Source of the DNA: Silene conica
Lineage: Eukaryota > Streptophyta > Magnoliopsida > Caryophyllales > Caryophyllaceae
NCBI GenBank assembly: GCA_029255685.2
Contig: CM055318.2
Span: forward strand, 811,001 to 875,000
Direction of reading: 5' to 3'
DNA length: 64,000 nucleotides
Within the stretch, counting starts at the first letter, position 1, and each line of letters opens with the position of its first letter. Below the pieces are notes generated by a model, which worked only from the letters and a program-made list of their open reading frames with translations, was not told where the DNA came from and made no database searches. A program made the translations under genes and the position numbers. This document shows positions 1-9,649 of this stretch, in pieces.

Positions 1-2
1 TG

Positions 3-95
3 AGACGGTTACAAAGCGACCAGCTAACGGATAGAAGTATACAAGGGCTTGAGAAAGCGATAATCGAAGATGTTTTAAGTAAGCGGAAGGTGTGA
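3..95 (+). CDS. 3' end of an unidentified gene (partial)
   Basis: An open frame enters from the left edge and stops at a TGA at 93-95, giving about 30 residues. They are rich in charged residues and helix-like, ending in VLSKRKV. The next 300 bases look like AT-rich 3' UTR or flanking DNA. The composition resembles coding sequence, but the piece is too short to assign a family and a chance frame cannot be excluded. Confidence 0.4.
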   Translation, partial: RRLQSDQLTDRSIQGLEKAIIEDVLSKRKV

Positions 96-394
96 AATTA
101 GAGGGTTTTGAGTAAAGGTAACCAAGCTGTGCATTATGAAATGGTAACCATTTTAAGTCGAAAGGATTCAGGTGATGAATTCTTCTGGATTCATGGACTT
201 CAATCTGTGGTCTGACGTAGAATTCTGAGATTAGTTCTGTATGTGACATGATAATTATTGAATTAGATATGGATGGATGAGAAATCTGAGAAAATTGATT
301 GTGGTTGGCTGCTTACGAGTTAGAGATGAAGGTAGTGGTGGAATTTTTGGGTTAGTTGGGGAGCTCGCCTTTTCGTAATATAGGATGGAGGTTT

Positions 395-616
395 AGACTC
401 GGTTTTTTCTGACTTAATTTTAGCTCCTTTCAATTTTGCTTGGCTGTATTCCGTTAAATTTTATTTACGTTCAATCAATTATGTTCAATTAATCTATTCA
501 CAAAATTAACTTTTAATTCAGCCAAATTTATTTCAGCTTAGCTCCACTCAATTTAGTTCAATTAAGCTCTACTCCAATTAATTCAATTCAGCTCATTTCA
601 GCCGAAAAGAACAGGG
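395..616. repeat. Harbinger-like MITE, 222 bp
   Basis: The right end reads CCGAAAAGAACAGGG and the left end GACTCGGTTTTTTCTGAC. It is an inverted copy of the elements at 36754-36976 and 53931-54153, which have the same length (222-223 bp) and the same GTTCTTTTCGG terminus. The interior is the same AT-rich sequence of repeated AATTGAA-type words. Confidence 0.65.
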
Positions 617-1134
617 TATGTTGTAGCTAAAATTTTACGACTTCTCTCGAGTTTTGTGAGGCGATGTTGGTTAAACTTGAAAAGCGGATAATGCATATAA
701 TATTTAGGGATGTTCATCGGTCTAAAAGTGGATTGAATTGGATAAACCCGCGGAACGGATAGTCACCAGCCCTAACGCTGCAGACAAGACGCGTTGGGAA
801 GGGAATCAGACCGGACTGGATTCGAATTTTTTACAAGGTAAATTGTTTAATGTGGATAGATCGGAGACCGATTATCATAGTTTTTGGGACCTGGAGACTG
901 GGCTGGTATGTAACCGGTTTGGACCGGACTTTGGACGGGATGGAGACTCCTTTTGATGCTTCCTTGGCACACTTAACTCTAAATATGGACCACTCATTTT
1001 GTGTTTTTTTTAGTTTAATTGTATGGTTTGGGAGGTGCCACATAATCAATTTGTGTCCCTCAAGATTAGCCATTGAATTGCCGCCACGTCTCAAGTGTAT
1101 AGAAATTAATATTTTTGGGGTATAACAATATTTG

Positions 1135-1302
1135 GCGACCACTTGTAAAGGAAAGGTGCTCATGAAACTGAACGGGATTGCCTTTACGATGCTTCTATAT
1201 GGTCTCGTCATGTCTCGGCGTGCTGCAGGCAATTTTGCTTTGGCGGCCGGTGTGGCTCTTGCCTCTGCTGCTTACCTTGTTGTCATGAGCTTCGGATTTT
1301 GA
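1135..1302 (+). pseudogene. diverged 3' fragment of the small membrane-protein gene family
   Basis: An open frame ending at a TGA at 1300-1302 encodes KLNGIAFTMLLYGL followed by a Gly/Ala-rich hydrophobic tail. This aligns with KLNGVATLLLICGLLTA and the terminal hydrophobic segment of the gene at 7051-7775. The N-terminal half and exon 1 are not recognisable upstream. It is much more diverged than the array copies at 11-17 kb, so it is probably an older paralogue relic. A functional gene with a missed upstream exon is possible but unsupported. Confidence 0.6.
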
Positions 1303-1772
1303 GCCTTATACATACCTTTTAGTCCATGAACGTAATAAATATTCACGTTGTTTCATACAACTTATTGATTGAAAAATGAGGTTTACAAAAGAGAATTTGT
1401 GTTTCTCTTTTGATGATCCAAATCCTTTGAAATATTTTGTAAGCTAATTGAAATTTGAATGTGGATGTAGCCGTATAGGTGGCCACTCTAGCGGTTCTCC
1501 GGTCTCTTGATTAGTCCCTGCACCAGCCCGACTCAGTGCTAGTCTTTCTCAACCAATGTAGCCCTTGATTGGTTTGTCTATAGCAAAAGGGTTTATTATG
1601 TCAAGCCTGGATTGGCCCGACGACACGGTAAATCCTTATTGTCGATTCAAATTCATGCCTGATTTAGCTCGAGCAAATGTGACCCTGCTTGGCTCGGGCC
1701 GGTCAAGGTTGACTTGACCTGTGGCAACCGCCGAAATGTTTGGATATTTTATCCATACGGATGAAGGATATG

Positions 1773-1959
1773 TATTAATTATACAATCTTTTGTTTTTAT
1801 TATTTGATACTCCGTATAATTTGTTTTCGGCAATCTATATTCATTATGAAATTTAACACGTCGTAATTCTCATACACTTGTGCGTGCTCTTTTATTTATT
1901 GGAAGATTCCGTCATGCAATTAAATTATTATTTGCTTGAGGATATTATATAGTTCCCGA
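1773..1959. repeat. left half of an array-type repeat unit, cut by the CACTA element
   Basis: This stretch (word ATTGGAAGATTCCGTCATGC, ending TATAGTTCCCGA) matches 10285-10462 and the same places in the two other array units. The homology stops exactly at the CACTA terminus and resumes after it at 6612 with CATCAATAGAACT. It is therefore one older repeat unit split by the insertion. Confidence 0.85.
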
Positions 1960-2091
1960 CACTAGTAGAAAAAGTCTCATTGACATCGCTTATTTTGCCC
2001 CATTTACATCGCTTTTTGGCGATGTATCTGGGGGCGACATCTAGAGTATTTTTTTCCTTTACATCATTTCTAAAACCGATGTAAATAGTAT

Positions 2092-2262
2092 ACCATTAAC
2101 ATCGGTTATAATTGAAAAACGATGTTAATAGTATACCATTATCATCGGTTATAAGTGAAAAGCGATGTTAATAGTATACCATTAACATCGGTTATAAGTG
2201 AAAAGCGATGTTAATAGTATACCATTAACATCGGTTATAAGTAAAACCGATGTTAACGACAT
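2092..2262. repeat. 5' subterminal repeats of the CACTA element, 43-bp period
   Basis: Four tandem copies of a 43-bp unit contain ACATCGGTTATAAGTG and an inverted GCGATGTTAATAGTATACC. Each unit pairs a motif with its inverse, as in subterminal transposase-binding arrays of CACTA elements. The third and fourth copies are nearly identical. Confidence 0.85.
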
Positions 2263-4624
2263 TTAATAACATCAGTTTTTGGTGCGGAACTGATGTAAAT
2301 ATCAACCTTATTTACATCATTTATGGACTAAAAACGACGTAAATAGGTATTTTTTTAATTAAAAAAAAATACATTTGAGGTGTGGAAAACACCACAAATG
2401 AGAGCTGTAATCATTTAAAAAAAATATATTCTCAAAACCCATAATTTATAAATATACTCTAAATTATACTCAATAAACGTGTCTTCAACATAAATATTGT
2501 TAGATCGATACAAAAGAATACTTGTACAACACTTCCGACTAAATAAAGATTGTAAGATACAAAATGTAATTAAAAAACTAATATAATACGAGTAGTGTAA
2601 TACGCCTAGATTGTTCCATATATTTGAGCTCCGTCTAACTAGACGTGCTTCCAGCTTGGAAAGGCTACCGGTTCATCCAGCTTAATATGATTATTGCAGA
2701 AGAGAAGCACTGCGGATCACATTTACATAAAAAACAGGGACTGGCTCAATGATTCTCCTAATCCAGCCTAAAATGGTGACTAAAGATGAACCTTATCACC
2801 GTAGTAACGACAACTTGCACACGGTGGGCACAACACCAAACCCAAAAGCTCCTGCAACCACACAAACTTAGACAAATATCCAAAAGAAAAGATGTGAAAA
2901 CTATTGCAACCTTAAAAATGTATAACAATGACCACAAAAATGGATTTAGCATAATCTGCTGGCATTTCCATGAAAACAAATGTGGAAACCCAGGTCTCAC
3001 TTAGCATAGCTAAACCTGGTTGGATCAAGCTTTCAGCGCCTAGCTCAACAAGCATCTGACAAGGAACAAAATGGATGTTTGCCATTTAACAAAGGAAAAC
3101 CACGACAATAGAAAATGTTAATTGGGTGACAAATTTTGCAATTTATAAGAGGGTTTGAGGGACTTTTATATCAATACCTAATTATTTAATCACTCAGAGG
3201 CATAAATAAAACTGAACGTGCTCAAAGAAATTACCTTTTCTACCTCAAAGAAATAATTTAACTAATCTTCAATTATTTACTTAATTAGAAAGTTTTTGAT
3301 TATTTTCTCGCGATCTCATATATCTCTATTATTTTACACAATTAAATGAACTTGCTCAAAACATTGAATTACAACACCAAACTGAAGGAATTTGACAATT
3401 GTATAGATAGTTGGTTGTTTTAGCGTACCTCTTGTTGACCCTACTAACAGCGGGGCTAGAGAAGTCAACTTGTTTTCAAAAAGTGCATCTCAGTTCCACC
3501 TTACGACCCGGCCCTGCTAATACATACAATATCTAATTTAATTAGATATATGCTGATGCAATACACCATATCAGAAGGTTACGCTGTTAGTTATTGAACA
3601 AATTACAAAAACAGCAGTAAGACACACATAAACTCATACAAGTATTGGACTCAGTGGCGATCTTGCTTACCTATTGTATGTAATACAAAGTTATTTAACA
3701 AGAATCCTACTCTACTGAGTGAAAGAAAAGTGGAAGTTTACGTCCTGATCTTATTGAGTTGTTCAATTCAAACAACAGAGTTCCACTTAAAACAATATAA
3801 TAGGTAAACAAATTGAATCACAATATACAAGGAAGAAGGCTGGATAAAATAGATTCGTTTTCCAATGACCAAAAAAAAGAGATGTATATGAACGCCTGAC
3901 CCTTACTCTTTTTCTTAGTTAGTCTATTATTTTAAAAAACTATCGAAGCTCGAAAGCTAAAGGCAGTAGATGATGTTTACAAACTCAACTAAAAGATGCA
4001 ATGTTGTTCATAATCTTCCCGTTGCAAACAACTGGCATGACGCTAAAAACCAAATGTTAAGACATGTTCCCAGTTCCAACATACGTGGCTAGGTCTAACA
4101 GTCTTTTGTAGAATTGACTTCTAAAAAGAAGCAAGCACTCTGGAGGATGAGCTATTAAAATGTGGCAAGTCATAGACAATTCAACGTCTCAAGCTATCAT
4201 TATCTTCATCATCAACTGCAGGTTTGCAGTTCACACTAAAAGCTGATAAGATAAGCACCGACAAATGGCTCTTCTTGTTAACTATCCACCATTCCCTATA
4301 CCCCGATATTAGAGATCTCGTCGTTATTTTTCTGCAAAAATTCGCGAACGGGGAGGGAGAATAGTGCAATGTCATTTTATTAACCTTGTCCTATGTGAGT
4401 GATTTTAATGTTCTGTAAGACAAAAACCCAACCCAACAAGGCAACAAGGAGTTAGTTTCATGAACAGATGACACCATCGCGTAAGTCAGTTAACATGTCA
4501 CAGGTCGTGCTGGCTGATTCTACGTTGTATATGTTAAGTAACTATGGCAGAAGGCTTATTGCAACAATGCATATGCAGATAATAACCAGAGCATAAAATG
4601 GATTTAGGATAGAAAATATCAAAC

Positions 4625-4821
4625 CTGGTAAGCACTCTCTAGTCTCCCTTTATATACTCTACCAAAACCTCCCTCTCCCACTAGACATTCTGGCCTAAAA
4701 TTCTTAGTTGTAACAGCTTGCTCACAAAATGAGAATGTATGTGCATCAATCCTAATACTGGTATACCCTACGCCGCGAAATGCCAACTTCCGGTTAGCAG
4801 CTGAACTTGATCTCCGATTAC
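4625..4821 (-). pseudogene. captured exon of an RLCK-VII / PBL-type receptor-like cytoplasmic kinase
   Basis: Read on the minus strand, an open exon flanked by a TTTCTAG acceptor and a CAG|GT donor encodes a Ser/Arg-rich linker, then FSFCEQAVTTKNFRPECLVG and EGGFGRVYKGRLES. This is the start of the protein kinase domain: the GxGxFGxVYKG glycine loop in the RLCK-VII (PBS1-like) form, with the family's usual exon end after RLES.xQ. No later kinase exon (VAVK lysine, HRD, DFG) was found in the element, so it cannot encode an active kinase. It lies wholly inside the CACTA element, so it is best read as transposon gene capture. Intron phase and splice sites look intact, and a chimeric transcript is possible. 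Confidence 0.8.
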
Positions 4822-5259
4822 CTAGAAATTTTAATTTACCAATATTTCAAAAGGTTTGACATTGCCATAGAAGAAGAGAGTACAACGTAACTACATCTAC
4901 TAATGACAATATGTCAATTCGACGCACTTCAGTTAAAAAAAACACAGTCCTTTTTCACGGTAACTACTAAACAAACTAAGGAATTTAAGGTTAAATAGTA
5001 TAGATTCAAAATAGTCCAACAAAAATCAAATATGTTAGACAACAATTAGAGGGAAACCAATAGTAATTTCAAGTTAGTTTCACTGCAACTTATTTTTATT
5101 ACCCCAATCATTTGTTTTTTCTTTATTATTAAAATACACGAGACGTAGGATAAACAAACCGTAAATAAATGATTGGGACGAGGGAGTATAAGATAACAAT
5201 GGCGAGTAAAGTTGAAATTGATAAGAGAAATAGAAGTCGCTGAAAATAGATGGAATCAT

Positions 5260-5260
<1 letters not shown>

Positions 5261-5305
<45 letters not shown>
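5261..5305. repeat. (CAA)15 microsatellite inside the CACTA element
   Basis: Uninterrupted CAA repeats. On the opposite strand they translate to poly-Cys, which creates a spurious open frame of 118 codons. Confidence 0.95.
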
Positions 5306-5307
<2 letters not shown>

Positions 5308-5362
5308 TAGCATGAAAATAAATGAACTGAATACAAATTTCAAACTAAAACTAAAACAATAC

Positions 5363-5930
5363 CTGCATAGTAATTTCAACAATAATAAGTTTGCAACATC
5401 TGAGCTCGATAATAGGAGAAGAAAATTTCGAATCACGTTCTCAAGGTTCAGATTCGAGGGCTATGAACAAGGCGAAAGAAGATGTAATTTGCTATCTCCT
5501 TAATTCAACTAACCTCCGTAGAAAATGAATTATTTCCCAATTGACTGACTGAAATTAAAGTGAAAGCTCTAACCCTAAAACTTAGTAACTGTACCATAAT
5601 ATGATAATAATAATTGAATCTCTAAACCCAAATTGATAGAAAATCGAAATTCAGTGGCAATAATCGAGATAAAATCTTCAAAGAAGGTATCAGTTTCGAT
5701 GATTTTAAAAAAAATTAAACAAAATATTTTTACCTGATTGCGAATTGGAAGTTGACGAACTGCAACGAAGTGGTTGTGGATCACGACCTGGCTGTCAGCG
5801 ATAACAAGGTGGCAACTGTAGATTTGAGGCGGCCGATGATTTGTTGAAGATACAAAGGTTTTCTGTGCAAATTAAGGGAAGGAGAAACTTAGGTTTTCTA
5901 TCGCGTGTAGGGGGTGGATTCTTGTGACAT
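5363..5930 (-). other. possible captured leader exons of a minus-strand transcript in the CACTA element
   Basis: On the minus strand two stretches, about 5930-5734 and 5500-5363, look like UTR or leader exons. They are less AT-rich and end at good donors (ATCAG|GTAAAAA and ATGCAG|GTATTG). They lie upstream of the kinase exon at 4821-4625 in the same orientation, suggesting a captured gene 5' part (leader, exon, kinase exon). No long coding frame is visible and the link to the kinase gene is inferred from order only. Confidence 0.35.
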
Positions 5931-5944
5931 CACTTGTAAAACGA

Positions 5945-6580
5945 TGTCTTGTAAATACCAATTAAATAAATTAACATCGGTTTAAGAAATCGATGCATTG
6001 TAAATAAATTAACATGGTTTTTAAATAACCGATGTTAATAAATGATGTAAATAACTGAAATGAAATAAATAACATCGTTTTTTTTCTAAAACCGATGTTA
6101 ACAACTTAATTATTGTAGATTACATCGTTTATGTTAAGAAATGAGGTTACTAAGGCGATGTCAATAGCACTTTTTCTACTAGTGTAACATCGCTTTTGAT
6201 TTCGAAGCGATGTAAATAACAAAAATAACTTAATTGTTAAACGTCAGTTTACTTAAAACGATGCAATTAATTGTCATTAACATCGTTTTTATAACAAACC
6301 GATGTAAAAATAATATAATTAACATCGGTTTTGATTTCAAAGTGATGTAAATAACAAAAATTATCTTAATTACTAAACATCGGTTTACTTAAACCGATGC
6401 AATTAATTATCATTAACATCGGTTTTATAACAAATCGATGTAAAATCATATAATTAACATCGGTTTTGAATTCGAAGCGATGTAAAATTATATAATTAAC
6501 ATCGGTTTTGATTTCAAAGCGATGTAAATAACAAAAATTAGATCAATTACATCAGTTTTAGTAAAAACCGATATTATAGT
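5945..6580. repeat. 3' subterminal repeats of the CACTA element
   Basis: There are more than ten ACATCGGTTT / AAACCGATGT words in alternating orientation, including several copies of TTAACATCGGTTTTGATTTC followed by AAAGCGATGT. They mirror the 5' block. Confidence 0.85.
6154..6184. repeat. internal second copy of the CACTA 3' terminus
   Basis: This 31-bp segment (GGCGATGTCAATAGCAC...CTACTAGTG) is the same as the true end at 6581-6611 except for one base. It matches the left terminus better (CACTAGTAG rather than CACTAGTAC). It is followed by TAA and not by the CGA target duplication, so this insertion used the outer copy. Confidence 0.85.
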
Positions 6581-6611
6581 GGCGATGTCAATAGCACTTT
6601 TTGTACTAGTG

Positions 6612-7050
6612 CGACATCAATAGAACTGATCAAAATCCAATGAAACTTCATATAATATTTAGAACTAACACATAGACATACTTTAAGTGGCAAATATAAA
6701 TGAAGTACGTTTGGGCTGAATCAATGTCTGCATGTCTCGTGTTAGGTCAAGTTTGGACATGAAGTTATCAACTTATTTCGCATTCGGCTCACTTTAGCCG
6801 GATTATTTTCAAATACGATTCATTTTGAGTTGCTAATTAAAACACACTAATTAATACTTTCTTTATTTATAAATGTATAAACAACAATTTACATCCTTTA
6901 TTTACATATGTACAAGATTATCGTCAATTTAAATAATTGTTTCATATTCTACTATATATATAAAAAAAAAATCAAATAATATATGTATAAGTATGCAATG
7001 CTACCTAGATACACAAGCTACGAGTTAAGCCCGGAGTATGTAATTAGAGA
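6612..7050. repeat. right part of the interrupted array-type unit
   Basis: After the CGA duplication, CATCAATAGAACTGATC continues the repeat-unit homology, matching 10460-10510. From about 6840 it resembles the 3' flank of the minus-strand gene copies in the array (CAACAATTTACATCCTTTATT, TGCAATGC.TACCTA). It is more diverged from the array units than they are from each other. Confidence 0.7.
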
Positions 7051-7775
7051 CTAATTGATAAAAGAAATAATTATTGCGATAATTGATGCTAGGAGAACAC
7101 CAACCGCTAAGACAATACGGCCTCCAACCCATTTAGCAGTTAGGAGACCACAAATCAGCAAGAGGGTTGCAACGCCATTCAGTTTACAACAGACAACTTT
7201 TTCCTCTCTCGTGATGTTAGGCGAGGAAAATTTAAGATGATAAATGGTTTGTATAGTAACAGCCAGAAATGCAATCCCCATTTTCGGGGTAACTTTCTCC
7301 AACATACAAACCGAGACATTTTTTATCTTGCGAGTAACTTCTTTCGAAGTTTGCGCAAGTTTAGTGCAATTACCTGAAAAAAAAACGGAAACAAAAGAAA
7401 TACAAAACGATAAAATATACGAAATAACTAAATGAAATAAGCTCCTTCCGTGGACTCTATCCTTGAGCGCTTGGATGACTTGTAAACAATCACTTTTAAG
7501 TTTTAATTAAGAAGAAAGTCTAAACTGCCGCCTTTATTTAAGCACTACTACTATTACTACTACTACTACTACTGATTAGGTAATTTACTAGAATTGAATG
7601 GATTATAAAACTAGCAAAATGAAATGTAGCATTTAGGGTTTAGGGTTTAGGGTTTAGGGTTACCGAGAGCATCATTGACGGGAGTAGACTCTAACGCTTT
7701 TGGACCATCACCTAAGTTGTCTGGTACATCCACCTTGACGTCTGGCAATGACAATGAAGCTGAGCTATTTTCCAT
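7051..7775 (-). CDS. small hydrophobic (membrane) protein, two exons, array source-type gene
   Basis: Exon 1 runs 7775-7664 (ATG, starting MENSSASLSLPDVKVDVPDN) and exon 2 runs 7373-7051. The donor G|GTAACC and a polypyrimidine CAG acceptor join in phase 1, giving 144 residues with no stop. The N-terminal third is acidic and soluble; a Lys/Arg-rich helix follows, then MLEKVTPKMGIAFLAV and two strongly hydrophobic segments (NGVATLLLICGLL; a C-terminal 20-residue stretch rich in Val, Leu and Ile). This suggests two or three membrane passes. I do not recognise the family. The exon-2 part is the parent type of all six truncated copies at 11.3-17.4 kb, and it alone in this window has a matching exon 1. 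The intron begins inside a telomere-like repeat. Confidence 0.75.
7543..7573. repeat. (ACT)n microsatellite in the intron of the small membrane-protein gene
   Basis: A run of ACT/TAC triplets with one ATT interruption. Confidence 0.9.
7632..7661. repeat. four tandem TTTAGGG telomere-type heptamers
   Basis: Four perfect TTTAGGG units (Arabidopsis-type plant telomere repeat), plus TT. On the minus strand, where the gene is read, this is GTAACCCTAAACCCTAAACC, so the first unit forms the intron donor of the gene at 7051-7775. It may be a telo-box-like regulatory site or the scar of a repaired break. Confidence 0.9.
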
Positions 7776-7884
7776 GGCTATAATGCAGTTCTTGTATAAT
7801 GAAAAATTAGAGGATTAAGGAACTACTCCAAAGTTTTAAGGATTTCTGTATATTAGCTGTGCATTGTGAATATAGTTTCCGGGA

Positions 7885-8085
7885 ATAGTAAGTCTTGCTT
7901 GTGACGGGTCACCATTTGTGACGGATATTTTGTGAGATAAAATGGATACAAAATGAGTTAGTGGAGAAATGAGACCACATGAATAGTGTCAGAGAGAGAA
8001 AAAGTGGGTATTTTGTGAGAGAAAACGGTATCCATCACAAGCTTGTGACGGATATCGCCGGCACAAATGAGAATTTGCGTTCCGG
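7885..8085. repeat. MITE of the TTGTGACGGATAT family, copy 1
   Basis: Starts near CTTGCTTGTGACGGGTCACC and ends near CTTGTGACGGATATCGCC, with the middle motif GAGAGAAAAAGTGGGTATTT. The inverted copy at 8238-8450 is closely related. Shorter or diverged relatives lie near 30334, 50410, 52290 and 54680. Confidence 0.65.
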
Positions 8086-8237
8086 GAAATGATGTACTTG
8101 GTCTTATATATCTATCAGCTTTCAACATGTCCCTTTCAACATGTCACTTCCAACAACAACAAATACTAGACAACAGGAATATTCCTTCATAAAATCGTAA
8201 AATGGTAAAACAAGTCATACCCTTTATATTCACACAG

Positions 8238-8450
8238 ATTCTTATTTGTGTAATTTGTGGCGGCGTTATCCGTAACAAGTCCGTCACAAGTTTGTGATGG
8301 ATACCGTTTTCTCTCACAAAATACCCACTTTTTCTCTCTCTGACTCTATTGTGGTCCCTTTTCTCCACTAACTTATTTTGTATCCATTTTATCTCACAAA
8401 ATATCCGTCATAAATGGTGACCCGTCACAAGCAAGACTTACTATTATATT
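8238..8450. repeat. MITE of the same family, copy 2, inverted
   Basis: Reverse complement of the element at 7885-8085 over nearly its whole length (AATACCCACTTTTTCTCTCT, GTGACCCGTCACAAGCAAG). The two copies face each other 150 bp apart and could fold into a hairpin of about 200 bp if transcribed. Confidence 0.65.
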
Positions 8451-8717
8451 CACCAAGGATAAACATCTTTATTTTCATCAAGGCTAAACATAGGAGACTG
8501 ACATACGTTAATGAAATTGGGAAAAATAGAACAAAACAAGTAAACAACAGATAACGAGAAAATGTATAGCAAAATTCATTAATGTAGAGTTGTAGACCTT
8601 GATCATATTGTTTATTGAGTAAATAATTACTATCCGCAAGATAACTTGAAAACAATCTGAGAAGACAAAAATACGAAGGTAAGCAAATCAGTTTAGACCA
8701 TCTCTGACACTCGAAAC

Positions 8718-9108
8718 TAGGGATGTTAATGAGACAAGACAGTTCGCGAGCAACTCGATGAGATCGGCTCGGTCAAAGCTCGACTCGTGTGAGCTCGACT
8801 CGAGCTCGGGCTCGGCTCGAGAGCTTAACGAGTCAAGCCGAGCAAAGGTTGACTCGACTCGAAAAGCTCGCGAGCGGCTCGAACATTTGAGATTACATAA
8901 GATATTAATCATATTTTATAAAAATCTGCTCATATTTTATAAAAAATTTTTATCATTATTATATTTTTTGTATCATTTGAGATTACCCGAGCTTACATTA
9001 TTTTTAAACTCGGGTAAGCTCGGCTCGAGTTCGAGCTCGAGTTTTGGCAATAGAGCACAAGCCGAGCAAGACTAAGCTCGGGCTCGGCTCGGCTCGTTAA
9101 CACCCTTA
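8718..9108. mobile_element. hAT-type MITE with GAGCTCG-rich interior, 391 bp
   Basis: Ends TAGGGATGTTAATGAG and CTCGTTAACACCCTTA are inverted repeats. The flanks CTCGAAAC (8710-8717) and CTCAAAAC (9109-9116) are an 8-bp target duplication with one change, as expected for hAT elements. The interior is full of GCTCGGCTCGAGCTCG-like words, which produce spurious Ser/Arg-rich open frames. A second copy is at 27515-28032. Confidence 0.85.
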
Positions 9109-9197
9109 CTCAAAACTAGTACTTGCGCACAAAAGTCATACAAGGCTCTTATGTATTCTGTGTTAAATGGAGAAAATAATGTTATTATTAAATATAA

Positions 9198-9225
9198 TTA
9201 GGTTGTAGCCCGTGAAATCCACGGG
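9198..9225 (-). mobile_element. Helitron-like 3' terminus (hairpin plus CTAA)
   Basis: On the minus strand a CCCGTGG...CACGGG hairpin is followed after 7 bases by CTAA and a T, the CTRR|T arrangement of Helitron 3' ends. Hairpin-to-end spacing equals that of the other Helitron ends in this window. No matching 5' end was found to the right; the element is probably truncated by the tandem repeats and array. Confidence 0.5.
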
Positions 9226-9235
9226 TCTGTTTTTA

Positions 9236-9480
9236 GTATTTTAAATTAATATTTTAATAATATAAAGATAAAGAAATTAATTATTTTAGAACTTTAATAA
9301 TATGAAATTAATATGGTTAATAATATAAAGATAAAGAAATTAATTATTTTAGAACTTTAATAATATGAAACTAATATGGTTAATAATATAAAGATAAAGA
9401 AATTAATTATTTTAGAACTTTAATAATATGAAATTAATATGGTTAATAATTTAAAGATAAAGAAATTACTTATCTTTAAA
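9236..9480. repeat. 63-bp tandem repeat, about four copies
   Basis: An AT-rich unit containing AAAGATAAAGAAATTAATTA and TTTAGAACTTTAATAATATG repeats with a 63-bp period and very few differences between copies. Confidence 0.9.
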
Positions 9481-9484
9481 TAAG

Positions 9485-9649
9485 ACGAGACAGTTCGCGA
9501 GCAACTCGATGAGATCGGCTCGGTCAAAGCTCGACTCGTGTGAGCTCGACTCGAGCTCGGGCTCGGCTCGAGAGCTTAACGAGTCAAGCCGAGCAAAGGT
9601 TGACTCGACTCGAAAAGCTCGCGAGCGGCTCGAACATTTGAGATTACAT
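9485..9649. repeat. partial duplicate of the hAT MITE, lacking both ends
   Basis: Almost identical to 8734-8901 (GAGACAGTTCGCGAGCAACTC through CGAACATTTGAGATTACATA) but without either terminal repeat or a target duplication. It stops exactly where array unit 1 begins (AACTTTCTATATTTTG). It was therefore copied by a rearrangement, not by transposition. Confidence 0.85.

Larger units (their letters stand above)
1960..6611. mobile_element. non-autonomous CACTA element, 4652 bp
   Basis: The left end reads CACTAGTAGAAAAAGT and the right end, reversed, CACTAGTACAAAAAGT. Terminal inverted repeats extend about 31 bp (1960-1990 and 6581-6611). CGA lies immediately outside both ends (1957-1959 and 6612-6614), the 3-bp target duplication typical of CACTA elements. 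Array units at 10455, 13170 and 15865 show the uninterrupted site TTCCCGACATCAATAG, proving the boundaries. Subterminal regions are dense in ACATCGGTT/AACCGATGT words, the usual transposase-binding type. No TNP2 or TNPA frame is visible; the interior instead holds pieces of host gene sequence. It would need transposase supplied in trans. Confidence 0.95.

Noticed and set aside
2786..3004. 72- and 80-codon frames on both strands inside the CACTA element
   Set aside because: Overlapping on both strands without domain, start context or splice support.
5080..5436. 118-codon minus-strand frame with a long poly-Cys run
   Set aside because: The Cys run is the translation of a (CAA)15 microsatellite on the other strand; nothing else in the frame is protein-like.
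8758..9075. Ser/Arg-rich open frames at 8.7-9.1 kb and 27.4-27.7 kb
   Set aside because: They are translations of the GAGCTCG-rich interior of two hAT MITEs with defined ends and target duplications.
9236..9480. CRISPR-like array
   Set aside because: The repeats are continuous 63-bp tandem copies without unique spacers, in a plant nuclear context.
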